The notes under the pieces were generated by a model. It made no database searches and had not been told where the DNA came from. It worked only from the letters and a program-made list of their open reading frames with translations. This document shows positions 24,600 to 32,793 of a stretch of DNA of 64,000 nucleotides, in pieces. The DNA lies in assembly GCF_009498215.1 (NCBI RefSeq), contig NZ_CP043499.1, positions 372,001 to 436,000 of the forward strand, written 5' to 3'. The translations under genes and the position numbers were made by a program. The number at the start of each line of letters is the position of its first letter. Within the stretch, counting starts at the first letter, position 1. Source of the stretch: Rhizobium grahamii (GTDB lineage Bacteria; Pseudomonadota; Alphaproteobacteria; Rhizobiales; Rhizobiaceae).

Positions 24600-26129
24600 G
24601 TGGTTGGTTATGAAATTCTACATATCCAAGTAAAGATGAAGAACATGACGCAGCACTATTCGAGCGTAGCAGAATTCTCAAGATTTCTTTCAAGCAAGAA
24701 GAAAATATGGAGACGAAATGTCCATGCGAATTCTGTGGGATCAAAGCGTCATTATCGCGATCTCATCCGCCGGCAGGTAAGAGCTTTCAGATCGATTTTC
24801 GGCTCGGCCGAAGTACCGAAGGCTGCCCATGCAGCTTCTGCTGGCCTGTGGACCAGCATTCCTTTCGACCAGATGCACATTATCCTTCCCGCGGAGCAGC
24901 ACCGGCGGAGTGAACGAGAGAGGGAAACCGACCGCGACGCACGTAGAACACTACGGCGTGCAGTCCGTACAACGCTTGTCGGAGATCGAGGCAGTCTCGA
25001 ATTGGTGAGCGCTAAGAACGTTGACGCGGGTAGGAATTCGCTCGTCGCCCGCTCCGCACGGAGCGGGAATGGTTCAATTCGGGGCCTGTACTTCGAACGA
25101 CTTGGCGTGGCCGTCGTGCCGCCCTTGACGAGCGAACAGGTCCAGGAACTCGAGGGGGAGGGGCTAGTTGTCATGAAAAACGAGCCCGTTGTTCTCGACC
25201 GTCCGACGCCCGAAGCCGGCAGCCAATCGGCGGCTTACAGTACTTGGCATCTCTCGGCTGTCGGTATCGACGCCACAAAGCCCCGCCGTTTCACAGGCAA
25301 GGGGGTGACGATTGGTGTGCTTGATACAGGTATCGACCAAAGCCATCCGGAATTCGAAGATAAGAATGTCGATTTCTGCGAGTTCGATCAGAACGGACTT
25401 CCCAAGACAACCGCGGCCATTGACTATGACGTCCATGGGACCCATGTCTCCGCACTAAGTGCTGGACGAAATGTTGGCGTCGCGCCCGAAGCGTCGCTTG
25501 CAGTTGCGGCTGTGATGACGGAGATGCAGGACGGAAAGATGATCGGCTATGACGCTCAAATCTTGGGCGGACTTAACTGGCTCGCGTCCAAGGCTGGAAG
25601 AGATGGCATCGGCGTGGACATTATCAACGCTTCGCTCGGTAGCAGCGGTGCGGAAAAGCGCTATTTTGGCGCCTTCCTGCCCCATCACGCAGACGGCCGG
25701 CTCATTGTCGCGTCCATTGGGAACGAGGGCGACGAGGGTGCCGGCACTCACTTAGACCCCGCACGCTACGACTTCGTTATCGGCGTCGGAGCATGCGACC
25801 GAAACAACAACATGGCGACTTTCAGTGCGTGGGGCAGAACCTATCCGCAGAACGGTGACGATCATAAGCCGGATCTCGTGGCACCCGGTGTAGCAGTCGA
25901 AAGCGCGCTTCCGCAGGGAAGATATGGCTGCATGGACGGAACGTCGATGGCCAGCCCAATAGTCGCCGGTGCTGCGGCTTTGTTGATCGAGCACAATGAG
26001 TCTCTGCGAGGGGACTCCATAGGGCTTAAGCAACGCATCTTAGAGTTAACTTGTGCTTTACCAACGACCGCTCATAATAGAAACGCAAAGCGATTTGGTA
26101 GAGGTCGACTTGACCTTTCGCTAATGTAG
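24600..26129 (+). CDS. Subtilisin-like (S8) serine protease, second in the island
   Basis: The frame gives up to 509 residues. Counting from the GTG at 24600, the triad is D242 (VLDTGIDQ), H279 (DVHGTH) and S449 (DGTSMASP), with oxyanion N375 (SIGNEG). Residues 1-190 before the catalytic domain are polar and Arg-rich and include FERLGVAVVPPLTSEQVQEL, which looks like part of an internal prodomain. The true start is uncertain: ATG codons near 24635-24650 and a GTG near 24735 are alternatives. There is no signal peptide. It follows the MBL gene by about 150 bases on the same strand and precedes a propeptide-like gene. Confidence 0.85.
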   Translation: MVGYEILHIQVKMKNMTQHYSSVAEFSRFLSSKKKIWRRNVHANSVGSKRHYRDLIRRQVRAFRSIFGSAEVPKAAHAASAGLWTSIPFDQMHIILPAEQHRRSERERETDRDARRTLRRAVRTTLVGDRGSLELVSAKNVDAGRNSLVARSARSGNGSIRGLYFERLGVAVVPPLTSEQVQELEGEGLVVMKNEPVVLDRPTPEAGSQSAAYSTWHLSAVGIDATKPRRFTGKGVTIGVLDTGIDQSHPEFEDKNVDFCEFDQNGLPKTTAAIDYDVHGTHVSALSAGRNVGVAPEASLAVAAVMTEMQDGKMIGYDAQILGGLNWLASKAGRDGIGVDIINASLGSSGAEKRYFGAFLPHHADGRLIVASIGNEGDEGAGTHLDPARYDFVIGVGACDRNNNMATFSAWGRTYPQNGDDHKPDLVAPGVAVESALPQGRYGCMDGTSMASPIVAGAAALLIEHNESLRGDSIGLKQRILELTCALPTTAHNRNAKRFGRGRLDLSLM

Positions 26130-26153
26130 CGGCCTCGCAACAAGGGCTTCAGT

Positions 26154-26516
26154 ATGCTGGACAAGGAAATGAAGCGCCTAATCGACCAATCAGATCCGTT
26201 CAGGAATTTGGTAGTCGTTGTCATGCTTGATGCAACCAGAGATATTTACGAAGTAGCGAAAATTTCCGATCGGGCTGCACGGAGCCGCGCACTAGAGCAG
26301 GCGGTTTGGAAGCTAAAACGGCCGGTTTTGGAGATGATAAAGCGCTACAGGCACGTCGGCCTCATCGTCGTCAACGAGCTTGACAATTCTCCATCGTTGG
26401 TTGTTGCCGGGCCAGCACGGGCATGGCAGGTACTTATGGAAGAAAACGCAGATCTAGCGAACGACCCGAGGGTCGAGTTGGTGCCCAATCAGGCGAACTG
26501 GCACCTCGCTCAATAA
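26154..26516 (+). CDS. Stand-alone subtilisin-propeptide (I9)-like protein
   Basis: This 120-residue protein begins 24 bases after the second subtilisin. Its second half, VGLIVVNELDNSPSLVVAGP, then ARAWQVLMEENADLANDPRV and ELVPNQ, has the strand-helix-strand layout and the 'p.V..V..n/d' ending of I9 propeptides, which fold and inhibit S8 proteases. Propeptides are normally fused to the protease; a separate gene would act as an inhibitor or antitoxin. The first half is helical and charged. The family call rests on pattern alone. Confidence 0.5.
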   Translation: MLDKEMKRLIDQSDPFRNLVVVVMLDATRDIYEVAKISDRAARSRALEQAVWKLKRPVLEMIKRYRHVGLIVVNELDNSPSLVVAGPARAWQVLMEENADLANDPRVELVPNQANWHLAQ

Positions 26517-26734
26517 ACTTGCCCAAGGTGGACGATATGGGCCGTCCCCGCTCGAACTCTTCAAACATCACATAGGCGATCGGGTTGACGCTCGTCGATA
26601 TGAAAATCTCCCTGCGGGGGGCAGCACGGGACAAGCAGCCGCCATCGGACTGCGGACTGCGGACTGCGTTCGAGGCGCTACTGGGTACTTTATTCGAGGC
26701 AAGGATCTCATTGGCCGGCGGGAAAATATCTTCG

Positions 26735-26944
26735 TTATCTGCGTGTGCGAGATTTCCATTCACCGACACGAAAGCCAACATAGGTGCCTACCACCGCGCC
26801 AAAAAACCAGCCCCAAACCGCGAACCCTCCACCACTGCGAGCAACGCCAAAATTTCCAATGAAAAAGAGTCCTAGGCACACTCCGGCAACGGCACCCGCA
26901 AAGGCCCAAGCGAGGCGGGGCCATCTATCAAAAAGCTCTTTCAC
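26735..26944 (-). CDS. Small two-helix membrane protein
   Basis: The 69-residue protein (GTG start at 26944) has two Gly-rich transmembrane helices, LAWAFAGAVAGVCLGLFFIG and FAVWGWFFGAVVGTYVGF, separated by a short Gly loop, and a basic end. The GTG shares one base with the stop of the upstream secreted-protein gene, so the two are coupled. No family is recognised; glycine-zipper-like helices can oligomerise, which is one possible clue to a pore or anchor. Confidence 0.5.
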   Translation of the reverse strand: MKELFDRWPRLAWAFAGAVAGVCLGLFFIGNFGVARSGGGFAVWGWFFGAVVGTYVGFRVGEWKSRTRR

Positions 26945-27288
26945 TACCTTCCCACCCTCCGGTTGAAGTTCTGAACAGCGGTATTGAATTCTTCAGTGGC
27001 GCGCTCGTTCTCATCGAAAAGGCAGTCAGTGAATTTGGCTACCTTATTGCGGTAATCTTCCATTTCTGACCTGCACCTGTTGAACGAAAGTTCGTCAAAT
27101 TGGCCGAACATGGTCGCGCAAAACGGCGGCTCCGGCCGCTCAATGGTGCGTTTGTCGATGCTGAAGCTTTTCCTGAAGTCACGGCATTTTGAATCCATGA
27201 AGTCAGCGGCCTGCGATTGCACTCCGATCGCAAACAATATGCATGCAGTCATTGTGGTTCGTCCGAGTGTGAGTCGAATAGCTCTCAT
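26944..27288 (-). CDS. Secreted small protein with signal peptide
   Basis: The 114-residue protein has a signal peptide: a basic start, TMTACILFAIGVQSQA, and likely cleavage before ADFMDSKC. The mature part of about 85 residues is helical and has four cysteines (SKCRDFRK, PPFCATMF, NRCRSEM, TDCLFDE), consistent with two disulfides. Alternative start at the second Met (residue 13). I recognise no family. It is followed by the coupled small membrane protein, suggesting a small envelope unit between the second subtilisin and the nuclease gene. Confidence 0.55.
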   Translation of the reverse strand: MRAIRLTLGRTTMTACILFAIGVQSQAADFMDSKCRDFRKSFSIDKRTIERPEPPFCATMFGQFDELSFNRCRSEMEDYRNKVAKFTDCLFDENERATEEFNTAVQNFNRRVGR

Positions 27289-27520
27289 GATTCCCCCTGG
27301 GCAGGGAGAAAACGACGAATGTCCGCGAACTGCAAGATCACAGGCTGCTTACAGCGATCTTTGGGAATTTATTTAGGAAGCGCCACAAGCGCATCCGTCG
27401 GACTGGACTGCGAAATCTGCGATGACTCAGACGTGGGAGTTGAAGATCGATCCAAAAGAGGCGGCAGCAGTAGTCGCGCTTCGGGCGTATGACGGCAACG
27501 GTTTAACCGTGGCGCGAGAT

Positions 27521-29077
27521 TTATGCCCCCGATTTACTCAAGGATGACATTCGCTTCCGAAACTCACGGATTAGGCTGAATGGCAGTATCCTCGGGTTGC
27601 TGCAAATGACGGGAAAACGACTGACGACAACATGCTCGATCTCGCCGGAAAGTGCATGCCCGGCCAGCACATGCTCTCGACGTCTGTCCTTATCGAGGGC
27701 GCGTTCGTAAGCGCGGACGAGGCGGTGGTTGTATCGGGCAAATCGCTCGGGGCTTGCCTCAAGATAACCGAGATCCAGAAAGTTATTTTTGCACTGGATG
27801 TTCCAGACGACGCCGTCTTCTAGCGCGATGACGTCGAATTCGTGGCGACCAATACGCTTGATATCCTTTATCTCGAATCCTTGCGCCAGCAGCTCATTTG
27901 CCACGGCTTTCTCGAAAATAAAGCCTGATCTGATTTGAAACCGCTTGATCTTGTCCAGGGTTCTTGCACGCCAGTAATAGGCGAAACGACTAAGAAGCGT
28001 GACGGTAGAATGAAACACGCCGTCGACCTGAACGAGCGGCGCGTAGGTTTCGGCACTCTCCGAATAGCTGATACCTTGGAACACCAAGGCGTCCTGAAGG
28101 TCAGCACTGATTTCCATCCGTTTGAGGAGCTTTATCATGTCCCTTTCGGGTATCTTCACCCAAAAATCTCGGTCCACAAAGTTACGCGAGATATTGCGTA
28201 TCAATGCCGCGGCTCGTCCGAACTTCGTATTGGATAGGTCGAATTCCGAGTAGGCGGCTTCCAGCAGAAGCAGATCGTTACGAAGCTCGGCCGCTGAGAA
28301 AAGGCGATCAGGCCTAAGTTTTTCCGCTCTGCCAAGCATCGAGCGACCCTTCTCGTCGAGTTCCATCTCGGTGATCCTGGACCGCTCAGGCTCCAGAAAG
28401 AGGCCGTCCAGACTCGCAAATTCGACTGCGCGTCCGTCGCCGATATCAAGCTTGTCGGTCGACGCACGGATCAGCAACGCATTGCGTGAAGATGTGAGGG
28501 GGATGGCGTGGAACTCGATGATCGGGAAGAATACGACGACGGGGTCCACGGTGCCCACCACGATGTCCCCGGTGCAGGCGTCAGGAAGACGGTGAAGGAG
28601 CGCCACGCAGGCGCGACGTCTTGACTGAAGGTAACCGATCAGCGTTCCCAACGTCGTGAAGGACGAGGCCAGCAGCGGCTGCCCATTCTGCCGGAGGGAT
28701 ATCCCCAAGGCATTAAACTGCATCATCAGGCTGGTAAAGCGGGCGACGTATTTGTCGTCGAACCTTTTAGCGAGACCGAGCCGTACTCTTTGAAATTGAG
28801 ATGCAGACAGGGTGAGCTGAAGAACCGGAAGCCCGAAAAGCGCGGCAGCGAAATCCTTCTCCCATTCAACAGTCAGGAGATTTACTGTCTCTTCGATCGC
28901 CCTGATCGTATCGAGCCACGCGAATGTCGCTGTCGCCCTGTCGAACTTGGATAGCGTCTCTGATATGATCTGTTCTTCGCGAGCAATGCGAGCGTTCAAT
29001 GCATCCGTGGGTGAATCGGGGCCTAGAATTTCCAAGTTGCGCCTCTCTCTGTTTGGCCAACAGATCTCATTGTCCAT
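27521..29077 (-). CDS. PD-(D/E)XK nuclease-like protein
   Basis: From the ATG at 29077 the protein has 518 residues. The C-terminal 130 residues carry a Mrr-like PD-(D/E)XK nuclease site: GFIFEKAVANELLAQGFEI, then HEFDVIALEDG with D415, and NIQCKNNF with Q428 and K430, the QxK variant seen in restriction-type nucleases. The first 380 residues are helical (EEQIISETLSKFDRATATFA) with no family I can name. A farther start at 29182 is in frame. The gene diverges from the 29257 gene with 179 bases between them. A stand-alone nuclease like this in a defence island suggests DNA-targeting immunity. Confidence 0.7.
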   Translation of the reverse strand: MDNEICWPNRERRNLEILGPDSPTDALNARIAREEQIISETLSKFDRATATFAWLDTIRAIEETVNLLTVEWEKDFAAALFGLPVLQLTLSASQFQRVRLGLAKRFDDKYVARFTSLMMQFNALGISLRQNGQPLLASSFTTLGTLIGYLQSRRRACVALLHRLPDACTGDIVVGTVDPVVVFFPIIEFHAIPLTSSRNALLIRASTDKLDIGDGRAVEFASLDGLFLEPERSRITEMELDEKGRSMLGRAEKLRPDRLFSAAELRNDLLLLEAAYSEFDLSNTKFGRAAALIRNISRNFVDRDFWVKIPERDMIKLLKRMEISADLQDALVFQGISYSESAETYAPLVQVDGVFHSTVTLLSRFAYYWRARTLDKIKRFQIRSGFIFEKAVANELLAQGFEIKDIKRIGRHEFDVIALEDGVVWNIQCKNNFLDLGYLEASPERFARYNHRLVRAYERALDKDRRREHVLAGHALSGEIEHVVVSRFPVICSNPRILPFSLIREFRKRMSSLSKSGA

Positions 29078-29256
29078 AGAGTCGAGATGCGATCCATACA
29101 AAAAATATCCGATCCACGTGACCGAAAAGATGCTTCCAAATTGACTGAGGAAACATCGACAAACCTCTACGTTTTCTGTCAAATGACGTTTTTCGTTCTT
29201 GACTTGTTCCTTAGGTTATCTCCAAATCCGCGGTGCAAAATCTACGGAGCCACCGA

Positions 29257-29745
29257 ATGAGCAATTTGGAGTTACGCGAGTTTCATTCTTTTCTTGAAGC
29301 GCTGATCGAAGAGTCATCGCGAGAGCAACGTTTCTCGATCGAACAGGTCATAGGGAGCATACTTTCCAAGCATCCTCAACGACTGGAGAAGATAAAGGAT
29401 GAGGTGGTTGTGCTCGGTCTTCGAGCGCTCATCAGAAACAACTGCCGTGCAAAAGGGAGTTCGACCAACAATGGGCCGGACATGTTCGGGCACTACCATG
29501 TCGGAAAGTGCGTTTCGGTTCCCTACAAGAATGAGAAGGGCAAGCTGCGGTGGGGTAAGAAGCGCCGCACCGAGCTTTCGTTCGACGACCTCGACGAGAT
29601 CATTGCGCGGTGGGACGACAGTCCTTCTAAGCAGTCGCGCGATCGGAAGGATTTCGACGAAATAGCACGCCGGTCGGCTCCTTATCGTGCCGTCGCTAGA
29701 ACGATCGGCGAAGCCTTGGAAATGGCTGAACGGGATGGGATTTAA
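29257..29745 (+). CDS. Hypothetical protein divergent from the nuclease
   Basis: The 162-residue protein starts MSNLELREFHSFLEALIEES behind ACGGAG. It is charged and mostly helical in the N-terminal half, with a basic middle (KNEKGKLRWGKKRRTELSF) that could bind nucleic acid, and an acidic helical end. There is no membrane segment. The head-to-head placement with the PD-(D/E)XK gene suggests a functional partner or regulator, but I recognise no domain. Confidence 0.6.
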   Translation: MSNLELREFHSFLEALIEESSREQRFSIEQVIGSILSKHPQRLEKIKDEVVVLGLRALIRNNCRAKGSSTNNGPDMFGHYHVGKCVSVPYKNEKGKLRWGKKRRTELSFDDLDEIIARWDDSPSKQSRDRKDFDEIARRSAPYRAVARTIGEALEMAERDGI

Positions 29746-30511
29746 GCAGTATTTAATGTCTGGAAAGTCGTCTGGAAGCGAAGGGGTAAATGGCGTCTGA
29801 CCAGGTTTCCGGGCGGGAGTAGCCGGTAGACCTCAAAGGAAATTGGTCAAAGATTGCGAGAGCGAAGGGGCTCTCGCGATTCCTCTGAGCGGAAGTCTTC
29901 TGGTCGTCGACCTCAATCCTTCCCGCTTCGATATCGAAGTCCGGATGAAGGATTGGACAGCGCCGTTCTCTAAATCGTCACCGCGTTGACGGATGATCGC
30001 GTTGCTGAACATTAATACCTTAGGCAGAGCGCTCCGCATCCCTGAGGTCGCGTTAAGGATGCGGTTGAGGTTTTTCTTCTCGATCGTATCGGTGAGCGGG
30101 GACAGCGCCGAATCTCGTTCGATCAGCCTGCTCGGATGAGATCGATCCAGTTCTCGAAAAGCCGAGGAATGGGGCGAAAAGCCGCGAAAGCTAGGCCGTC
30201 ATTGCCGCCGTGATCGCCAAAGGAGCGGGCTCTTCCCGAGGCTTGCCACTGGGAGCGAAGGTCGAGCAAAAACCAAAGAAAGCCTTCCGACCAATTTTGG
30301 ATTGAGATGTTCGCTAACGGCAAGGTCACCGGTGCACTTGCTTGGCAATTCCTGGCCTCCTATCAGGTTCACCGAGCCAAGTGGCTCCGCGAAAAGGCTG
30401 CGGGTGCGATCAACGAGATTCAGGCGAAGACCGATTGGTCAGCGATCGACGCAGTCAAAATTCAAAGCGATCGATCCCGGCGAGAAACGTTTCCGTCCGA
30501 CGGTGACAGGC
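29746..30511. other. Gene debris, no intact gene
   Basis: Several short frames look coding but lack starts: plus strand 29800-29990 with SGSLLVVDLNPSRFDIEV and MKDWTAPF; minus strand 30123-30300 with NWSEGFLWFLLDLRSQW and PIPRLFENWIDLI; plus strand 30307-30470 with ALAWQFLASYQVHRAKWL. They change strand and frame every few hundred bases, as expected for a decayed or rearranged segment. I cannot assign parent genes. Confidence 0.45.
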
Positions 30512-30709
30512 CGGAGGGGGGCGCTGTCACCTCGAAACGCGCGGCTGCCGCTCTTCATGCTAACGACTTCTGCGGCCAGTGGCACGCCGGCCATCATCGA
30601 AGCGGAAGGTGGGCTGGTCTGCTTAATTGCGATCGACGACTTGGTGGAGATCGTGATGGAGAGCGGACCCTCTCTCGCGGAAGTGATGGACAAAGCCAGA
30701 GTGCGCTGA
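30512..30709 (+). pseudogene. Broken relative of the Phd-like protein at 13690
   Basis: The frame ends with LFMLTTSAASGTPAIIEAEG, GLVCLIAIDDLVEIVM and SLAEVMDKAR. This aligns along its length with residues 38-92 of the protein at 13690-13974 (LFILTTRATSGKPVIIEGED, GLACLIALDDLVEIVM, TLAEVMRR). The 5' third of the gene is not seen in the same frame, and no FtsH-like gene remains upstream. The DNA is only moderately similar, so this is a homologue from a separate module and not a recent duplication. Confidence 0.65.
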
Positions 30710-30827
30710 ACAGGCCGAAAGTTGCGCGGCCCGCCGAGTCAGAACCAACGTCTCTCGAATTGAGTCATTCCTGGCTCTTGCTCGAGAAACGCAAACGGCA
30801 TCGCGCGACAATTTCCATCCGGCCCCT

Positions 30828-30971
30828 TCACGCCTGTGCCAATTGCTCGTCCAGCCAGTCCAACGCCCGTCTGTTGAGAAGGGAACGATTGCCCTTGTCG
30901 AAATGGCCGGCAGTCCCTTCTGCCGCGGTGAACCGAAGCAGGGTTTTCCGGCAACGCAGAGCGTCAAACAT
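30828..30971 (-). pseudogene. C-terminal remnant of an alpha/beta hydrolase
   Basis: A 47-residue frame reads RFTAAEGTAGHFDKGNRSLL followed by DWLDEQLAQA. This resembles the last segment of a bacterial alpha/beta-hydrolase family, where the catalytic His lies in a 'GAxxHC-x-x-GNRSL' motif. Only the end is present and no hydrolase core is found upstream on the minus strand to 31300. Confidence 0.45.
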
Positions 30972-31525
30972 GAATTCGCTGGCCAGGTTATCGTTCTCCG
31001 CGCGCCTTTTTAAGGCGTCGGATGAGCCCCGCCCTGCCGTCCAAGGTGATTAGTTCGGCGGTGCCGAGGAAATTGCGAAAGCTATCGACGCTGTGACCCA
31101 GAACCCGCGTTTGACGACCTTTCAGTTCAGCGAGGGGTTGTCGCGAACGAATGACCCGGCCATGTCTATGGTTGAATGGCCAGTTTGCAGAGATCGCTGG
31201 CGTCCTCGTCCGAAAGATTTAAGATCCGCTTGAACGCGCTCCGAAAGCCGCTTGCGATGCTCCATGTGCCGGGATTGTCTTGAAAGCCCGGAAGCGCAGT
31301 CAGCTTAGAGAGCCGAAGACGGCCAGATCGCCCCTACTACGCAATTACACCCGAAATGGCCCACCGTGCCTGTTGGCGGGTGCCACTATCCGAGAAGGGG
31401 TAAATTGCCGAGTACCCGCAGCTCCGCCAATACCAGATGGCCGCAAGGGGGAAGACTTCGTTAGTCATCCCGCTGGCGCATTCTCCGATACCGTCAACTT
31501 AGCGAGGTGCTGATCGAGCCGGACT
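30972..31525. other. No intact gene seen
   Basis: Frames are short and lack ribosome sites. A minus-strand frame around 31170-31280 gives NPGTWSIASGFRSAFKRILN and SDEDASDLCKLAIQP, which looks like part of a protein but has no start. I see no repeat or RNA gene. Confidence 0.4.
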
Positions 31526-31900
31526 TTAGGTCCGGTCTTCGTCAAACTGTTCGGCACCCTCGATGGGCACCAGCCATTTCTCCCGCCGCTTTACCCAAAG
31601 TTCGTACGTCGGAGCGAGTGGGGTGGGTGCCTCGGCAAGGATCCCTAGCTTGATCTCAGCCTCGTCCGCGTTCGCCGAGAACATTCTCGAACCGCAGATC
31701 GAACAGAACCTCCGCCCCTCGAATTCCTTTGTCTCACCTTTGAACTCGAACTGGGGTGCCGGCCAGACTGCAAAAAACGTAAATGCAGATCCGCTCTCTT
31801 TTCGGCAATCGGTACAGTGACAAATACCAATCCTGACCGGGGAGCCGCGCACGGCAATCCTCACGCTGCCGCACTTGCAAGAACCAGTCAGCGTCGTCAT
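31526..31900 (-). CDS. GFA/CENP-V family zinc-binding protein
   Basis: The 124-residue protein carries the zinc-binding cysteines of the GFA family: GSCKCGSVRIAV, CHCTDCRKESGSAF and FCSICGSRMF. The family is named from glutathione-dependent formaldehyde-activating enzyme; most members have unknown substrates, and thiol adducts are likely ligands. It overlaps the DUF2188-like gene upstream as ATGA, so the two form an operon. It is cytoplasmic, with no signal peptide. Confidence 0.88.
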   Translation of the reverse strand: MTTLTGSCKCGSVRIAVRGSPVRIGICHCTDCRKESGSAFTFFAVWPAPQFEFKGETKEFEGRRFCSICGSRMFSANADEAEIKLGILAEAPTPLAPTYELWVKRREKWLVPIEGAEQFDEDRT

Positions 31901-32157
31901 CTTATGGCCCTCGCACCGTCTTCAACGACTTCCGTGTCCGGTCTGTCTCCGCCGTCGACGTGTTCGCTCTGCCAGCGACCGTCAGGGAGCTGATACGATA
32001 TCTCGGCATTGCTGCCCTCGAAATGTTGTCGCTGGGCCGCGGACTTTGCCGCCGACAACGCCGCATCGTGGTCGGCGAAAGTCTCCGACCACACGTCGCC
32101 AAGCCTGTAGCCGTAACCTCCATCGTGCTCGCCGACATGATAGCTAAGTCTCGTCAT
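31897..32157 (-). CDS. DUF2188-like protein
   Basis: The 86-residue protein begins MTRLSYHVGEHDGGYGYRL and contains ETFADHDAALSAAKSAAQRQ and a later DGRW, the strand-strand-helix-strand pattern of DUF2188 proteins. Such proteins are small, soluble and of unknown function, common in rhizobia. Its stop overlaps the GFA gene start as ATGA. Confidence 0.75.
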   Translation of the reverse strand: MTRLSYHVGEHDGGYGYRLGDVWSETFADHDAALSAAKSAAQRQHFEGSNAEISYQLPDGRWQSEHVDGGDRPDTEVVEDGARAIR

Positions 32158-32257
32158 CGCGTTTCCTCCGTTGGACCAAAGTACCTAGGGCGAGGCTATG
32201 CTCGTTCCAGCTAGGCCCGATTAAGAAGCGCCAGCAGAGTGACCGGATGATTGCTTC

Positions 32258-32518
32258 GTGAAACGGACATTCGTCACAAACGATCTGGACTCGGCTGCAA
32301 TGAACCAGACTTGGAATGAGCTGTTGTCTCAGACCAACATCCGCGCCTTCATCGCCGACAGTATGGGCGGCCATGAAGCAGGTGAATGCGCGAGTGAATT
32401 AGCCGTTGTCGGCGTTAGCGCGGATATTGATAGGTTCATATTTGTGGCCGGCGGTGTCGGGATATGGCGTTCAGGAGGGCGCGCCCTAAAGACATTCAGT
32501 CCGCAGGTTCAAACCTAA
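32258..32518 (+). pseudogene. Fragment with a PP2C phosphatase motif
   Basis: An 86-residue frame contains FIADSMGGHEAGECASELAV, matching the PP2C-type phosphatase motif 'ADGMGGH-x-x-GE-x-AS-x-LAV' with the metal Asp retained. The rest of a PP2C domain (about 200 residues) is absent and the frame drifts off into unrelated residues. I call it a remnant; it could also be a short gene using this fold segment. Confidence 0.35.
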
Positions 32519-32793
32519 CGCGAAAAATTTGAAAGACTTGCGCTCGTAGGTGCAAACCTTCGCGGGCTTACTATCCGCCTCATAGAGTCGTCCTTGCGGT
32601 GGCATGAAAAGCTCTTGGTAAATAACTATTTAGATACAAAAATTAGTGTTTTAAAACATATGTTTATGTAGAAATATGTGCTCGCGCGGCAGGATTCTTG
32701 CCTTGACAGTTTTGCGCTTTCGCTGTCTGTTCATCGGCGGTATAGACCCGGCTCCGCGCTGGGCATGAGGAGCTTTCAGGAGGACTTGTTGTT
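32519..32793. promoter_or_regulatory. AT-rich promoter region of the mocA-like operon
   Basis: The stretch from about 32610 to 32690 is much more AT-rich than its surroundings. TTGACA occurs at 32704-32709, but the expected -10 is weak. A ribosome site (AGGAGGA) precedes the ATG at 32794. The compositional break coincides with the change from decayed sequence to intact metabolic genes. Confidence 0.4.

Noticed and set aside
24707..24913. Plus-strand frame with paired CxxC motifs at the start of the second subtilisin
   Set aside because: The two CPC-x2-C-like segments look like a zinc motif, but the frame is short, ends inside the protease gene and lacks partners. It remains a possible alternative to the uncertain protease N-terminus.
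32610..32690. AT-rich stretch as a replication origin or attachment site
   Set aside because: No iterons, DnaA-box cluster, integrase gene or matching direct repeat was seen nearby.
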